From CAYRMV01 sp964425255 (GTDB taxonomy: Bacteria; Bacteroidota; Bacteroidia; Flavobacteriales_D; Crocinitomicaceae), in the NCBI GenBank assembly GCA_964425255.1, contig CAYRMV010000003.1:1-64000 (forward strand): a DNA stretch of 64,000 nt, given 5' to 3'. Below the pieces are notes generated by a model. The model worked only from the letters and a program-made list of their open reading frames with translations, had not been told where the DNA came from and searched no databases. The position numbers and the translations under genes are program-made. Shown piece after piece: positions 1 through 8,849 of the stretch. Every line of letters starts with the position of its first letter. Positions within the stretch are counted from its first letter, which is position 1.

Positions 1-2834
1 ATGAGGATGGCATTTTTCCCCAATAATCCAATGAGCATGACCATGGAAACTTGTGCGTAAATGTTGTTTTCCAAACCGAAAAGAAGGAGGAACAAGAAAC
101 TTCCAAATACACCAATCGGGAGGAAAAGTAGTACTGGCAAGGGCAACAAGAAACTTTCATACTGAGCAGCAAGAAGTAAATAAACGAAAAGCAAACAAAT
201 GGAAAAGATAATCACCACTTGATTTCCAGATAAAATTTCTTCTCGCGTCATTCCCGACCATTCGTAATCAAATCCTGTGGGTAAGTATTTTTCTGCTGTT
301 TCCTCAATGGCTTTGATGGCGTCACCCGAACTATATCCTTTAGCTGGTTCCCCGTTCAACATGGCCGAAACATACATGTTATACCGCGTTAATTGTTCTG
401 GTCCGTAAACCCGTTCGATTCGGGTAAATGCACTGTAAGGAACCATTTCTCCCTCGTTGTTTTTGATACGCAATTTCAATAAATCCTCGGGTTGTGAACG
501 GTATTTCGGATCGGCTTGAACCATCACTTTATACATCTGACCGTAGCGAATAAAATTGGTTGCATAATAACTTCCAATGAGCGCTTGAAGATTGTTCAAT
601 GCACTTTCGGGCGTAATTTTCTTTTTAGACGCGCTTGCTGGATCAATATGAATTAAGTATTGAGGGAAATTCGGATTGAAGCTAGAAAAAACTTCCTTGA
701 TTTCTGGCCGACTATTCAATTTTGAAATAAATTGGTTAGTCGTTTTTGCCGTTTGTTGCAAATTTCCAGAACCTGTTTTGTCTAAGATTCGAAGCTCAAA
801 ACCACTTGCATTTCCAAAACCAGGTACTGCAGGAGGAGGGAAAAATTGGATATCAGCATCTTTCAAGTGCTTTGTTTTTTCTTGTAGCTTAGCAATGACT
901 TCGTTTGCAGTAAGTGAACGTTCATCCCAAGGTTTTAAATTGATGGTACTCATACCGAATGACGAACCAACCCCCTCGGTGAGCATACTGTATCCCGAAA
1001 GACTCGAAATCGATTCAACCTCGTCCATTTCTTTGGCGATTCGATCTAATTCGTCCATTACCGCTTCGGTTCGTTCCAAGGTAGCACCTACCGGCGTAGT
1101 CACGTTGATGTAAACCGTACCTTGATCTTCCGTAGGGATAAATCCAGTCGGTAGAATTTTTCCAATTCCCCATGTTCCAAGTACGAAAACAGCAAGAATT
1201 CCGATCGTCACTGTTCTTCTGTTGACAATAATTTCAAGCCACTTTTTGTATCGATTTGAAAGACGATCATATCGGTTATTAAACCCGGTAAAAAAGCGGT
1301 TAAGCAAATTTTTCTTCGGATTTTCTGGGATTGGTTTCAGCATGATGGCACACAAAGCAGGAGTAAGGGTCAATGCATTTACTCCCGAAATGACAATGGA
1401 AATCGCCATGGTGATCGAGAACTGACGGTAAAACACGCCAACTGGACCATCTAAAAATGCGACGGGAATGAAAACCGCCGACATAACAAGTGTAATGGCA
1501 AGGATGGCACCTGTCATTTCTTTCATTGCTTCAATGGTGGCTGTTTTTGCATCTAAGTGTTTTTCGTGCATTTTGGCATGAACTGCTTCCACCACAACGA
1601 TGGCATTATCGACTACAATTCCGATGGCAAGAACAAGGGCAAAGAGCGTCAAAAGGTTGATTGAAAATCCAAATAATTGCATGAAAGCAAAGGTTCCAAT
1701 TAGGGCAACAGGAACGGCCAAAATAGGAATGAGGGTAGACCGAAAATCTTGTAGGAAAATGAATACCACCAAGGCAACAAGAATAAATGCTTCGATCAAT
1801 GTTTTGATTACTTCGTGAATGGATGCATCTAAAAAGCGTGAAACGTCATAACTTATCGTATAATCCATTCCCGGAGGGAAGCTTTTGACTTTCAATTCTT
1901 CGAGTCGATCTTTCACCCGTTTAATTACTTCGGAAGCATTGGATCCTGGTCGTTGTTTCAATACAATGGCAGCAGATGGTTGGTTGTTTTCTTTGGAAAG
2001 TACGTCGTATTCGACCGAACCAAACTCAATATCGGCCACGTCTTTCAAACGAAGCATTTCGCCTGATTCAGTTACTTTTACAACTACATTTTCGTATTGC
2101 TCTTTTTCAGTAAGTTTACCTGTGTAACGCAAAACGTATTGCAAGGATTGGGCTTTTCTTCCTGATGCTTCACCAATTTTTCCGGGAGCAGCTTCGAGGT
2201 TTTGTGCTCGCAAAGCTTGAATCACATCTTCTGCCGAAAGTTCGTAGGCATCCAAACGCTGCGGTTTAAGCCAAACACGCATAGCATATTCTCTATTCCC
2301 AAGAATATCCGCATATCCAACTCCTTCAATGCGTCGCAGTTCGAGTAAAACATTGATGTCGGCAAAATTGTAGATAAATTTTTCATCTAAAGAAGGATCG
2401 TCGCTTTTCAAGTTGATGTACATCAACATCGAATTGATTTCCTTTTCGGTCGATACTCCTGCTTTGATTACTTCTTCAGGAAGTTCATCCAATACAGTTG
2501 AAACACGGTTTTGCACGTTTACTGCTGCTAAGTCGGGATCAGTTCCAACTTCAAAGTAAATTTGAATCACGCTCGTTCCATCGTTTCCTGAAACGGAGGT
2601 CATATAGGTCATTCCGGGTACTCCATTTATGGCGCGTTCCAATTGAGTAACGACTGCTTTGGAAGATGTTTCGGCATTTGCTCCCGTGTATTTGGTTGTA
2701 ACTGACACCGCAGGAGGTGCAATGTCGGGATATTGCGTAACAGGTAGCTGAGTCATACTCAACAGACCTAAAAGAACAATAAACAGCGAAATGACGAGGG
2801 AAAGAACAGGTCTTTCGATAAATTTTTGAATCAT
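1..2834 (-). CDS. RND (HAE1-type) efflux pump inner-membrane subunit, partial
   Basis: This is an AcrB-like proton-driven multidrug transporter of the inner membrane. It starts at the ATG ending at 2834 (MIQKF) and stays open to the left edge, giving about 944 of the usual 1040 or so residues, so the last transmembrane helices are outside the window. Family landmarks are an N-terminal helix (PVLSLVISLFIV), the GFIPTEDQG stretch after the second half begins, and a TM10-like GKNAIL with Lys at residue 940, matching AcrB K940. In the TM4 proton relay the usual Asp pair reads Asp409-Asn410 (VVDNAIVV). It lies 6 nt downstream of its adaptor gene, so the two are almost certainly co-transcribed. The substrate cannot be told from sequence. 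Confidence 0.95.
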   Translation of the reverse strand, partial: MIQKFIERPVLSLVISLFIVLLGLLSMTQLPVTQYPDIAPPAVSVTTKYTGANAETSSKAVVTQLERAINGVPGMTYMTSVSGNDGTSVIQIYFEVGTDPDLAAVNVQNRVSTVLDELPEEVIKAGVSTEKEINSMLMYINLKSDDPSLDEKFIYNFADINVLLELRRIEGVGYADILGNREYAMRVWLKPQRLDAYELSAEDVIQALRAQNLEAAPGKIGEASGRKAQSLQYVLRYTGKLTEKEQYENVVVKVTESGEMLRLKDVADIEFGSVEYDVLSKENNQPSAAIVLKQRPGSNASEVIKRVKDRLEELKVKSFPPGMDYTISYDVSRFLDASIHEVIKTLIEAFILVALVVFIFLQDFRSTLIPILAVPVALIGTFAFMQLFGFSINLLTLFALVLAIGIVVDNAIVVVEAVHAKMHEKHLDAKTATIEAMKEMTGAILAITLVMSAVFIPVAFLDGPVGVFYRQFSITMAISIVISGVNALTLTPALCAIMLKPIPENPKKNLLNRFFTGFNNRYDRLSNRYKKWLEIIVNRRTVTIGILAVFVLGTWGIGKILPTGFIPTEDQGTVYINVTTPVGATLERTEAVMDELDRIAKEMDEVESISSLSGYSMLTEGVGSSFGMSTINLKPWDERSLTANEVIAKLQEKTKHLKDADIQFFPPPAVPGFGNASGFELRILDKTGSGNLQQTAKTTNQFISKLNSRPEIKEVFSSFNPNFPQYLIHIDPASASKKKITPESALNNLQALIGSYYATNFIRYGQMYKVMVQADPKYRSQPEDLLKLRIKNNEGEMVPYSAFTRIERVYGPEQLTRYNMYVSAMLNGEPAKGYSSGDAIKAIEETAEKYLPTGFDYEWSGMTREEILSGNQVVIIFSICLLFVYLLLAAQYESFLLPLPVLLFLPIGVFGSFLFLLLFGLENNIYAQVSMVMLIGLLGKNAIL

Positions 2835-2840
2835 AATTGG

Positions 2841-3965
2841 TTATTGTTTGCTAAGTTTATGAATGATGCTATGCTGTGAAATCAACTTGGGGTGGATGCT
2901 CATTCCTTCTTCAGCCAATTGGATTCCTTCGAATAAAATGCGGTCAGAAGTGCGTAAACCTTTTGAAATAACATAAAGATGTGGTAGCCGAGCGCCTACT
3001 TCGATTGCCTTCATACGCAATTTATTGTCTTTCGTTAGTACGTAAACAAAAGTTCTGTCTTGAATTTCAAACGTTGATTTTTGTGGAATTACCATCACTT
3101 GCTTGAATTTTTTTGGAATTCGCAATTTTCCGCTTGCTCCATGTTTCAAGATGAAATCTGGATTTTTAAATCTGCTTCGAACGGAAATAGTTCCCGAATT
3201 GGGGTCAATCTCACCGTCAATTGTTTCGATGTATCCCTTGTGAGCGAATTTTTTACCATCTGCTAAAATCAACTCCACTTCCCGATCTTCTTGTTTCCCT
3301 TTTGTTATTTTGGACATGAAATTGAGGTAATCTGGTTCGGAAACATCGAAATAGGCAAAAATTTCATTGTTTTGTGAAAGGGTTGTCAACAAGGATCCTT
3401 CCTCCACCAAACTGCCTATTTTTTGTGGCAAACGATTGATAATTCCTGGAAAAGGCGCACGAATTTCAGTGTGATAAAGCATTAATTTGGCGTGCGCAAC
3501 ATTTGCTTTTGCTTCGTCTACTTTTGCCTTGGCTATTTGAAGTTTGTTCTTTGCAAATTCAAGCTCAATGTTGGAAATCACATTCTTTTTCACCAATTCA
3601 CGTGTGTTTTGAACGGTTAACGAAGCGCTTTCCACTTCTGCTTCTGCAATTTTCAAAAGAGCTTGACTTTTGATTACTTCTTCTTTGTATGAAGCACTGT
3701 TGATACTGAAAAGCACTTGACCTTCTTTTACCACTTGTCCCTCATCGACATGCACTTTTGCAAGATAACCGGGAATCATGGATCGAATTTCGATGTTTTT
3801 GACTCCGACAATTTCCGCTACGTAATCCACATGTGAATTCGTATCGATTATAATGGGTTTTGTTATAGGGAACGTTTCTGTTTGTTGAATTGCTTGTTCG
3901 TCTTGACAAGATACAATCGTTAATGAGAGGAGAAGAAATCTCCAATCAAGTTGTTTGAATAACAT
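2841..3965 (-). CDS. RND efflux periplasmic adaptor (membrane fusion protein), lipoprotein
   Basis: AcrA/MexA-type adaptor of 374 residues linking the inner-membrane pump to an outer-membrane channel. A short hydrophobic N-terminus ends in a lipobox-like TIVSC at about residues 16-20, so the protein is probably lipid anchored. A biotinyl-lipoyl-like half motif (GYLAKVHVDEGQVVKEG) is followed by an alpha-helical hairpin rich in Ala, Glu and Lys (about residues 90-150), the second lipoyl half (IRAPFPGIINRL) and the beta-barrel/MP domains. The pump gene follows 6 nt later. No TolC-like gene is seen in the window. The family call is firm; the substrate is unknown. Confidence 0.94.
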   Translation of the reverse strand: MLFKQLDWRFLLLSLTIVSCQDEQAIQQTETFPITKPIIIDTNSHVDYVAEIVGVKNIEIRSMIPGYLAKVHVDEGQVVKEGQVLFSINSASYKEEVIKSQALLKIAEAEVESASLTVQNTRELVKKNVISNIELEFAKNKLQIAKAKVDEAKANVAHAKLMLYHTEIRAPFPGIINRLPQKIGSLVEEGSLLTTLSQNNEIFAYFDVSEPDYLNFMSKITKGKQEDREVELILADGKKFAHKGYIETIDGEIDPNSGTISVRSRFKNPDFILKHGASGKLRIPKKFKQVMVIPQKSTFEIQDRTFVYVLTKDNKLRMKAIEVGARLPHLYVISKGLRTSDRILFEGIQLAEEGMSIHPKLISQHSIIHKLSKQ

Positions 3966-4010
3966 AATTTGAATTTTTGTACGTGTTTAACTAAGTTTGT
4001 TTTTTCTTAA

Positions 4011-4382
4011 TTAACAAAGTCGTGGAGGAGGTGAAATGACACTTGAATCATTCGAAATCACAGACTTTTCGTACATGAATTGGGGTTTAGTTTTGAATTC
4101 AAAAGTAAGGTGTTGAAAGGGAGTTAGTTCCGTTTTAAATTCTTCTATTTTATCAAGTTCGATATCATCACCTGTTAATTGGTGATCTCCACCTTGTTGA
4201 TTATCATTGAATTCGACTTGTTCCATTTCTTGATCAATAGAAAGCAACGTAAAATCGTTTGTAAGACTTATTACAAACAACAACAAAATTACGTATGAAA
4301 TCCTTGTCCTCACTCCCACAAAAATAGTGTTGTCTTGTGGGAAATATGGCAAAAGCGAGGAATCTTTAACTTTTTTTATCAT
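4011..4382 (-). CDS. small membrane/secreted protein of unknown function
   Basis: The open frame is 123 codons from an ATG 4 nt after the glcD-like stop. It has one hydrophobic stretch (about residues 28-42), then an acidic Gln/Asp-rich part, and ends in PPPRLC with a C-terminal Cys. I do not recognise a family. The start is doubtful: a perfect -7 box (TATTTTTG) with a TTG 23 nt upstream lies inside the frame, and just after it a GTG at 4313 would give a protein beginning VRTRISYVILLL, which looks like a normal signal peptide or anchor. The gene precedes the efflux adaptor by 45 nt and may belong to that transcript. It resembles the 27.5-27.9 kb gene only in general form (membrane N-terminus, Pro-Pro and Cys at the tail). 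Confidence 0.5.
   Translation of the reverse strand: MIKKVKDSSLLPYFPQDNTIFVGVRTRISYVILLLFVISLTNDFTLLSIDQEMEQVEFNDNQQGGDHQLTGDDIELDKIEEFKTELTPFQHLTFEFKTKPQFMYEKSVISNDSSVISPPPRLC
4319..4350 (-). promoter_or_regulatory. Bacteroidota-type promoter upstream of the efflux genes
   Basis: On the minus strand TATTTTTG (4319-4326) matches TAnnTTTG, with a TTG 23 nt upstream (around 4350). It lies inside the first 21 codons of the small ORF, so it either drives a shorter form of that ORF plus the efflux genes or is a chance match in AT-rich DNA. Confidence 0.45.
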
Positions 4383-4386
4383 TCCA

Positions 4387-5784
4387 TCACTCCCAAATCT
4401 TCCCCGGATTTAAAATCCCCTTTGGATCAAAGATTTGTTTGATTTGTTTCATGATCTCGATGTGAATTGGTTTAAATGCAATTGGCATGTAGCGTTTTTG
4501 TACGTAACCGATTCCGTGTTCCCCCGAGATAGTTCCTCCAAGTGCCACCACTTCCTCAAACAATTCAGAAATCGCGGTATGCAATCCATCGTTCCAAAAT
4601 TCGTCAGAAAGTTCGCCTTTTAATATGTTGATGTGTAAGTTTCCATCGCCCGCATGGCCATAACAAACGGATTGAAAACCATATTTGGCGCCGATTTCTT
4701 TTACCGATTTCAGTAATTTGGGCAATTCATATCGTGGCACAACGGTGTCTTCTTCTTTGTAAATGGAATGGGATTTCACCGCTTCGCCGACTTTTCTTCG
4801 CAATTTCCACAATTGATCTTTTTGCGCTTGACTCTCGGCAAACAATATTTCATCAGTTTCGAAGCGTTCTAAAACTTCCACAATTCGCTCGCATTGTTTC
4901 ATCAATTCCTCTGGATCAAATCCATCCACTTCGATCAACAAATGGGCGGCGTGCTCGTCTTTCACCTCCAAGTTGGATTCAGGTTCGTGGGGCAAAGTGT
5001 ACAAAATAGCATCCCGTTCCATGAATTCCATTGCACTCGGTGTGATTCCCGCTTGGAAAATGGCAGCAACCGCTTCGCATGCTTTTTCCGCATCAAAAAA
5101 CGGGACAAGCAAACTCAAATCATGCGTTGGATGCGGGATGAGTTTCAAAACGATTTTGGTGATCACCGCCAACGTTCCTTCACTTCCGACAATCAGTTGG
5201 GTCAAGTTGTATCCTGTTGCGTTTTTCAAGACATTGGCGCCTGTCCAAATGATTTCTCCGTTGGGTAAAACGACCTCCAAATTCAGCACGTATTCATTCG
5301 TTACGCCGTATTTCACCGCTTTTGGTCCTCCTGAATTTTCAGAAACATTTCCACCAATAAAACAACTTCCTTTACTCGCCGGATCGGGCGGATAGAACAA
5401 GCCTTTTTCTTTGACCGCATCTTGTAAGACTTGCGTGATTACTCCGGGTTCGGTGGTTACTTGCAGGTTTTTTTCATCGATGTCCAAAATTCGGTTGAAT
5501 CGTTCCATCGAAAGGGCAACCCCTTTTTCAATCGGCAAAGCGCCACCACTCAAACCCGTTCGCGCACCTGAAGGCGTAACTGCAAGTTGGTGTTCCGTGC
5601 AAAAGCGCAAAATGGCAGAAACTTCTTCCGGCGTTTCCGGTTTCAACACAACATCGGGTGTAAACTGAAAATCCTCTGTCATATCATGACCATAGTCTTC
5701 CCGAACGGACAAAAGAGTTTGACAACGCTCTCCCAACAGGGACTGAAAAAAGGAAATGTGTTGCTCTGCAATCGGCGTAAACAT
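4387..5784 (-). CDS. FAD-linked oxidase, GlcD / D-lactate dehydrogenase type
   Basis: Oxidises a 2-hydroxy acid such as glycolate or D-lactate using FAD. The N-terminal FAD_binding_4 (PCMH) fold carries the SGARTGLSGGALP loop near residue 75 and the SENSGGPKAVKYG segment. The C-terminal FAD-oxidase_C domain has CYGHAGDGNLHINIL and ends with the typical FDPKGILNPGKIW. The start is placed at ATG 5784 (MFTPIAEQ; 465 residues): the longer frame begins at a TTG (5805) that lies inside a perfect -7 promoter box. No GlcE or GlcF partner is adjacent, so it may work as a single-subunit enzyme. Substrate specificity cannot be read from the sequence. Confidence 0.9.
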   Translation of the reverse strand: MFTPIAEQHISFFQSLLGERCQTLLSVREDYGHDMTEDFQFTPDVVLKPETPEEVSAILRFCTEHQLAVTPSGARTGLSGGALPIEKGVALSMERFNRILDIDEKNLQVTTEPGVITQVLQDAVKEKGLFYPPDPASKGSCFIGGNVSENSGGPKAVKYGVTNEYVLNLEVVLPNGEIIWTGANVLKNATGYNLTQLIVGSEGTLAVITKIVLKLIPHPTHDLSLLVPFFDAEKACEAVAAIFQAGITPSAMEFMERDAILYTLPHEPESNLEVKDEHAAHLLIEVDGFDPEELMKQCERIVEVLERFETDEILFAESQAQKDQLWKLRRKVGEAVKSHSIYKEEDTVVPRYELPKLLKSVKEIGAKYGFQSVCYGHAGDGNLHINILKGELSDEFWNDGLHTAISELFEEVVALGGTISGEHGIGYVQKRYMPIAFKPIHIEIMKQIKQIFDPKGILNPGKIWE

Positions 5785-5802
5785 GCTGTAAATTTTGAAA
5801 TT

Positions 5803-5810
5803 CAAAGGTA
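5803..5810 (-). promoter_or_regulatory. -7 promoter box of the glcD-like gene
   Basis: TACCTTTG on the minus strand is a perfect TAnnTTTG element 19 nt upstream of ATG 5784, giving a short leader of roughly 14 nt. It decides the start codon of the gene. Confidence 0.65.
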
Positions 5811-5934
5811 GGGAAATTTTGGGGCGATGAATCGATTCGTTTGAGAAATTGTTTGGGTGGAGAGAAGGGGAAAATGAGAAGAAATTGGATTAATGAACTA
5901 TTTGTTGTATCTTCATCAAGCAATATATTTACCT

Positions 5935-6183
5935 ATGAAAGCCAGATTAACTTTAAAATTGAACAAGCAAACCATTGAACAAGCAAAAAAATATGCTTCT
6001 AGCAAAAAAATAAGTCTATCCAAACTAATTGAAATTTATTTAAATTCAATAACACTTGACGATAAAACAAAAGAAAGGGAGATTTCACCTTTTGTTAAAA
6101 GTATTTCTTCTGGAAAAATTATTCCCAGTAATCTTGATGAAAAAGATGAGTATGTAAAATACCTTGAAAATAAATATAAGTAA
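5935..6183 (+). CDS. DUF6364-like antitoxin (orphan)
   Basis: A small basic protein of 82 residues from ATG 5935 (MKARLTLKL). The frame extends upstream to 5893, but the family normally begins with this M-x-x-R-L-T-L strand. Two-part layout: an N-terminal beta strand plus helices (QTIEQAKKYA, then ISLSKLIEIYL), which is the ribbon-helix-helix pattern of DUF6364-type antitoxins, and a flexible C-terminal half with DEKDEYVKYLENKYK. Such genes are usually followed directly by a PIN-domain toxin. Here only ATG-AAA-ATA-TAA follows and no toxin frame exists before the next gene. The assignment is by pattern recognition; a stand-alone DNA-binding protein is possible. Confidence 0.65.
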   Translation: MKARLTLKLNKQTIEQAKKYASSKKISLSKLIEIYLNSITLDDKTKEREISPFVKSISSGKIIPSNLDEKDEYVKYLENKYK

Positions 6184-6220
6184 ATGAAAATATAAAAGTG
6201 ATTTTACCTTAATTGCTGTT

Positions 6221-6256
6221 TTTGGGTATTCTAATTAATTTTTAATTATAATTTTG
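6221..6256 (+). promoter_or_regulatory. promoter of the TPR kinase - LytTR regulator pair
   Basis: TAATTTTG (6249-6256) matches the -7 consensus and lies 18 nt before ATG 6274. The TTTG at 6221-6224 is a possible -33 element, though the 24-nt spacing is one or two bases longer than usual. Confidence 0.5.
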
Positions 6257-6273
6257 TTCAAAATACATAAAAA

Positions 6274-8031
6274 ATGAAACCAACCCTAATTTTTCTTTTC
6301 GCTATTCTTTGTAATACAATTGGTTATGGACAAACCAATGACCAACTTAAAAAATCATTCAACAGAACGCTAACTACTTATCCTGATAGTTCGCAACAAA
6401 TTTTGAAACAATTCAAGCAATTGAATAAAGGAAATCCAAATGTTAATGATGAAATTGTATTATTGGAGGGAACATTTATCTATTATACACAAGGTAGTTC
6501 CACGGCAAAAGAAAAAATTGAAGAAGCACTTAAATTAGCTAAATCAGATAAATCTACCTACTATGATGCTTTGAAAATGATGGGATTCATATTACGAGAT
6601 GAAGGAAATACTAAAAAAAGTTTGACTGTTTTACAACAATGTTTAAACTATCAAAAAGGAGTTAAAAACCAAAAGCAGATTGCTGGAATTCAAAACGCTA
6701 TTGGACTGACTTTAATGGCTTCAAAAAACGAACCGCAAGCTATACCATATTTTAAAAAAGCATTTGCTTATTACAAAGTGCATAGTAAATTATCTGCTGT
6801 TAAAACAGGTATGGCCTTATCAACTACACTCAATGCTACTGGACAATTTTCAGAAGGAAAAAAACTACTTCAAGAAGTTTATACTTTGGCAAAAGAACTT
6901 GGTGATGAATTAATTGAAGCAGATTGTTTGTGCGAAATGGGAGCATTGGAATTTGATTTAAAAAACTATTCCGGCGCAGAAAACTATTTTTTACAAGCAT
7001 TACCGATTTACGAAAAATATCAATTTACCGAACCATTAGCAGTTATCTACTTGCGATTATATAATGCAAATGCCGAACAAAATAAAATGGTTGCAGCTAA
7101 ACCTTATTTAGAAAAAGCTAAGAAATATATTTATGCAAATCAACAACAAGATTTGATTACGAATTACAAATGGCATCTATATGATTACTACTACCGAACG
7201 GGTGATTATATAAAAGCACTGGAATATTTTGAAGCGTTTACAAACGAAAATGATTCCATCTATGGTTTGGAAAATTCAAAAGCAATCAATGAATTGAATA
7301 TTCAATACCAAACCGCTGAAAAAGACAAAAAACTGGCTCAAAACAAACTGAGTATGCTGAAGAAAAACAAAGAGTTAGAGCGGAAAAATAGAATTGTTTG
7401 GTCGGTTGGTATATTATTGGTGCTTGTAGGGTTGGTTTCATGGTTTGCGTTTAGAACCGCTCGAAAGCAAAAACAATTGAATCATCAATTAGCAGAAATC
7501 AATCGTTTTGATGATATGCTATACCGCATTATTGGACATGATTTAAAAAGTATGATTGCAAGCAATGCGTATGATTTGCCTTTGGAAACAAGACAACAAA
7601 CAACCCAACAAACCATTAATGTGTTGGAGAGTTTATTGGAATGGCGTAAACAAGACAACCATCAAAACACGCTTAATCTTGCGCGTTTATTGGATCAAAT
7701 AGAAGATGAAAATGAGTTGTTATTAAAGCATAAAGACATATCAATTGAAGTATCAACGGATTCGTGGCCATGTATTTCGTGTTCTGAAAAAGCAATGGAA
7801 ACCATTTTGCGAAATTTACTTTCTAATGCCATTACTTACGGGCTGGAGAAAACCTCGATTTCTATTCAAGTTAGTGCAACTCAATTGGTGATTTCAAATG
7901 ATTTTGAATCAAAAACACAACACGGAACACAAATTGGGCATACGATAGTACAAGCGCTATGCGATAAATATGCGATCGGCTTCAAATTTGAAAAAAACAT
8001 TAGTAAAGCAAGTGCAATTTTAACTTTTTGA
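6274..8031 (+). CDS. TPR-containing sensor histidine kinase
   Basis: A 585-residue membrane sensor. Signal peptide MKPTLIFLFAILCNTIGYGQ, then a periplasmic array of tetratricopeptide-like helices (about residues 25-340), a short coiled coil, one transmembrane helix (about 374-396), and a cytoplasmic kinase core. The phosphoacceptor is His422 in IIGHDLKS. The ATPase part keeps the N box (NLLSNAITYG, Asn518), but the usual DxGxG box is replaced by ISNDF, followed by a GTQIGHTIVQ G2-like loop. That minimal form is common in kinases that pair with LytTR regulators. The regulator gene begins 3 nt after the stop. The stimulus is unknown. Confidence 0.88.
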   Translation: MKPTLIFLFAILCNTIGYGQTNDQLKKSFNRTLTTYPDSSQQILKQFKQLNKGNPNVNDEIVLLEGTFIYYTQGSSTAKEKIEEALKLAKSDKSTYYDALKMMGFILRDEGNTKKSLTVLQQCLNYQKGVKNQKQIAGIQNAIGLTLMASKNEPQAIPYFKKAFAYYKVHSKLSAVKTGMALSTTLNATGQFSEGKKLLQEVYTLAKELGDELIEADCLCEMGALEFDLKNYSGAENYFLQALPIYEKYQFTEPLAVIYLRLYNANAEQNKMVAAKPYLEKAKKYIYANQQQDLITNYKWHLYDYYYRTGDYIKALEYFEAFTNENDSIYGLENSKAINELNIQYQTAEKDKKLAQNKLSMLKKNKELERKNRIVWSVGILLVLVGLVSWFAFRTARKQKQLNHQLAEINRFDDMLYRIIGHDLKSMIASNAYDLPLETRQQTTQQTINVLESLLEWRKQDNHQNTLNLARLLDQIEDENELLLKHKDISIEVSTDSWPCISCSEKAMETILRNLLSNAITYGLEKTSISIQVSATQLVISNDFESKTQHGTQIGHTIVQALCDKYAIGFKFEKNISKASAILTF

Positions 8032-8034
8032 TCC

Positions 8035-8724
8035 ATGCGATTTATTTTGATAGAAGATAACGAAACGGAAAAAGACCATTTTCTCCAAACCTTGCAACTT
8101 TGTGCTCCTCAAGCCCAATTAGCAGCAACGTTTTCTTCTATTTACCAAGCCATTTCTTGGTTACAACAAAATAAAGTGGATGTTATTTTCTCGGATATAG
8201 AATTACCAGATGCCAATGCAATCGAGGTGTATCAGCAATTCACACAAAAAGCACCCATTGTACTCATTACCAATCATCCAGAATTTGCTTTGGACAGTTA
8301 CAACATGAAAACTGCTCATTTTATTACCAAACCAGTTCAACCGGCAAGCATTCTAAAAGCTTTGGAAAAAGTGAAGTCCCAAATTTCTCAACCAGAATTT
8401 GCTTTCAGTTTTGTGGCTGTAAATGGTACTTATGAAAAGATCATTCATACTGATATTGTTTACATGGAAGCTCAGGAAAATTACGTACAAGTAATACTCA
8501 CAACAGGTAAAAAGTTGGTTCTCTCCAATTTAACGCAGTTTTTGGCTCAGTTGAATAACTCATTTGTTCGAATTCATAAAAAATACGCTGTGAATTTTGA
8601 GCACATTGTAAGGTACGATGCAGAAACGGTTGTTGTGAATGAAAAAATATTACCCATTGGAGCAGGATATAAAGAAGAAGTGCTTCGTTTACTCCGTTCC
8701 AAAACCATCAAACGTGTAAAATAA
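8035..8724 (+). CDS. LytTR-family response regulator
   Basis: 229 residues. The N-terminal receiver domain has the acidic pocket (LIEDNE), the phosphoacceptor Asp54 in IFSDIELPD, the Thr/Ser position in VLITNH and the Lys in FITKP. The C-terminal LytTR DNA-binding domain spans about residues 130-226, with YMEAQENYVQV, the FVRIHKKYAVN signature and a final PIGAGYKEEVLRLL. It is the cognate partner of the kinase just upstream. LytTR regulators bind paired direct repeats; I could not identify such a repeat with confidence nearby, so the targets are unknown. Confidence 0.93.
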   Translation: MRFILIEDNETEKDHFLQTLQLCAPQAQLAATFSSIYQAISWLQQNKVDVIFSDIELPDANAIEVYQQFTQKAPIVLITNHPEFALDSYNMKTAHFITKPVQPASILKALEKVKSQISQPEFAFSFVAVNGTYEKIIHTDIVYMEAQENYVQVILTTGKKLVLSNLTQFLAQLNNSFVRIHKKYAVNFEHIVRYDAETVVVNEKILPIGAGYKEEVLRLLRSKTIKRVK

Positions 8725-8837
8725 AACCACCTCAAAACACGTGTTCTTGTACAAATGAACAGCGTTTATAAATTAGTTTCTAATATCAACGTAATTAAAA
8801 AATATTTTCGGTGAACTTATTATAGAGTCAATGAAAA

Positions 8838-8845
8838 TACTTTTG
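8838..8845 (+). promoter_or_regulatory. -7 promoter box directly before the mini-HTH gene
   Basis: TACTTTTG matches TAnnTTTG. The G of the box is exactly 5 nt before the A of ATG 8850, so a transcript from it would be leaderless. No convincing TTG lies at the -33 position. Confidence 0.45.
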
Positions 8846-8849
8846 AAAC

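Noticed and set aside
676..2127. Several plus-strand open frames of 67-145 codons
   Set aside because: They are shadows of the RND pump gene on the minus strand, which keeps a full family match in its frame.
5684..5923. A 79-codon minus-strand frame across the glcD-like promoter
   Set aside because: It overlaps the glcD-like coding part and its -7 box; no recognisable protein features.
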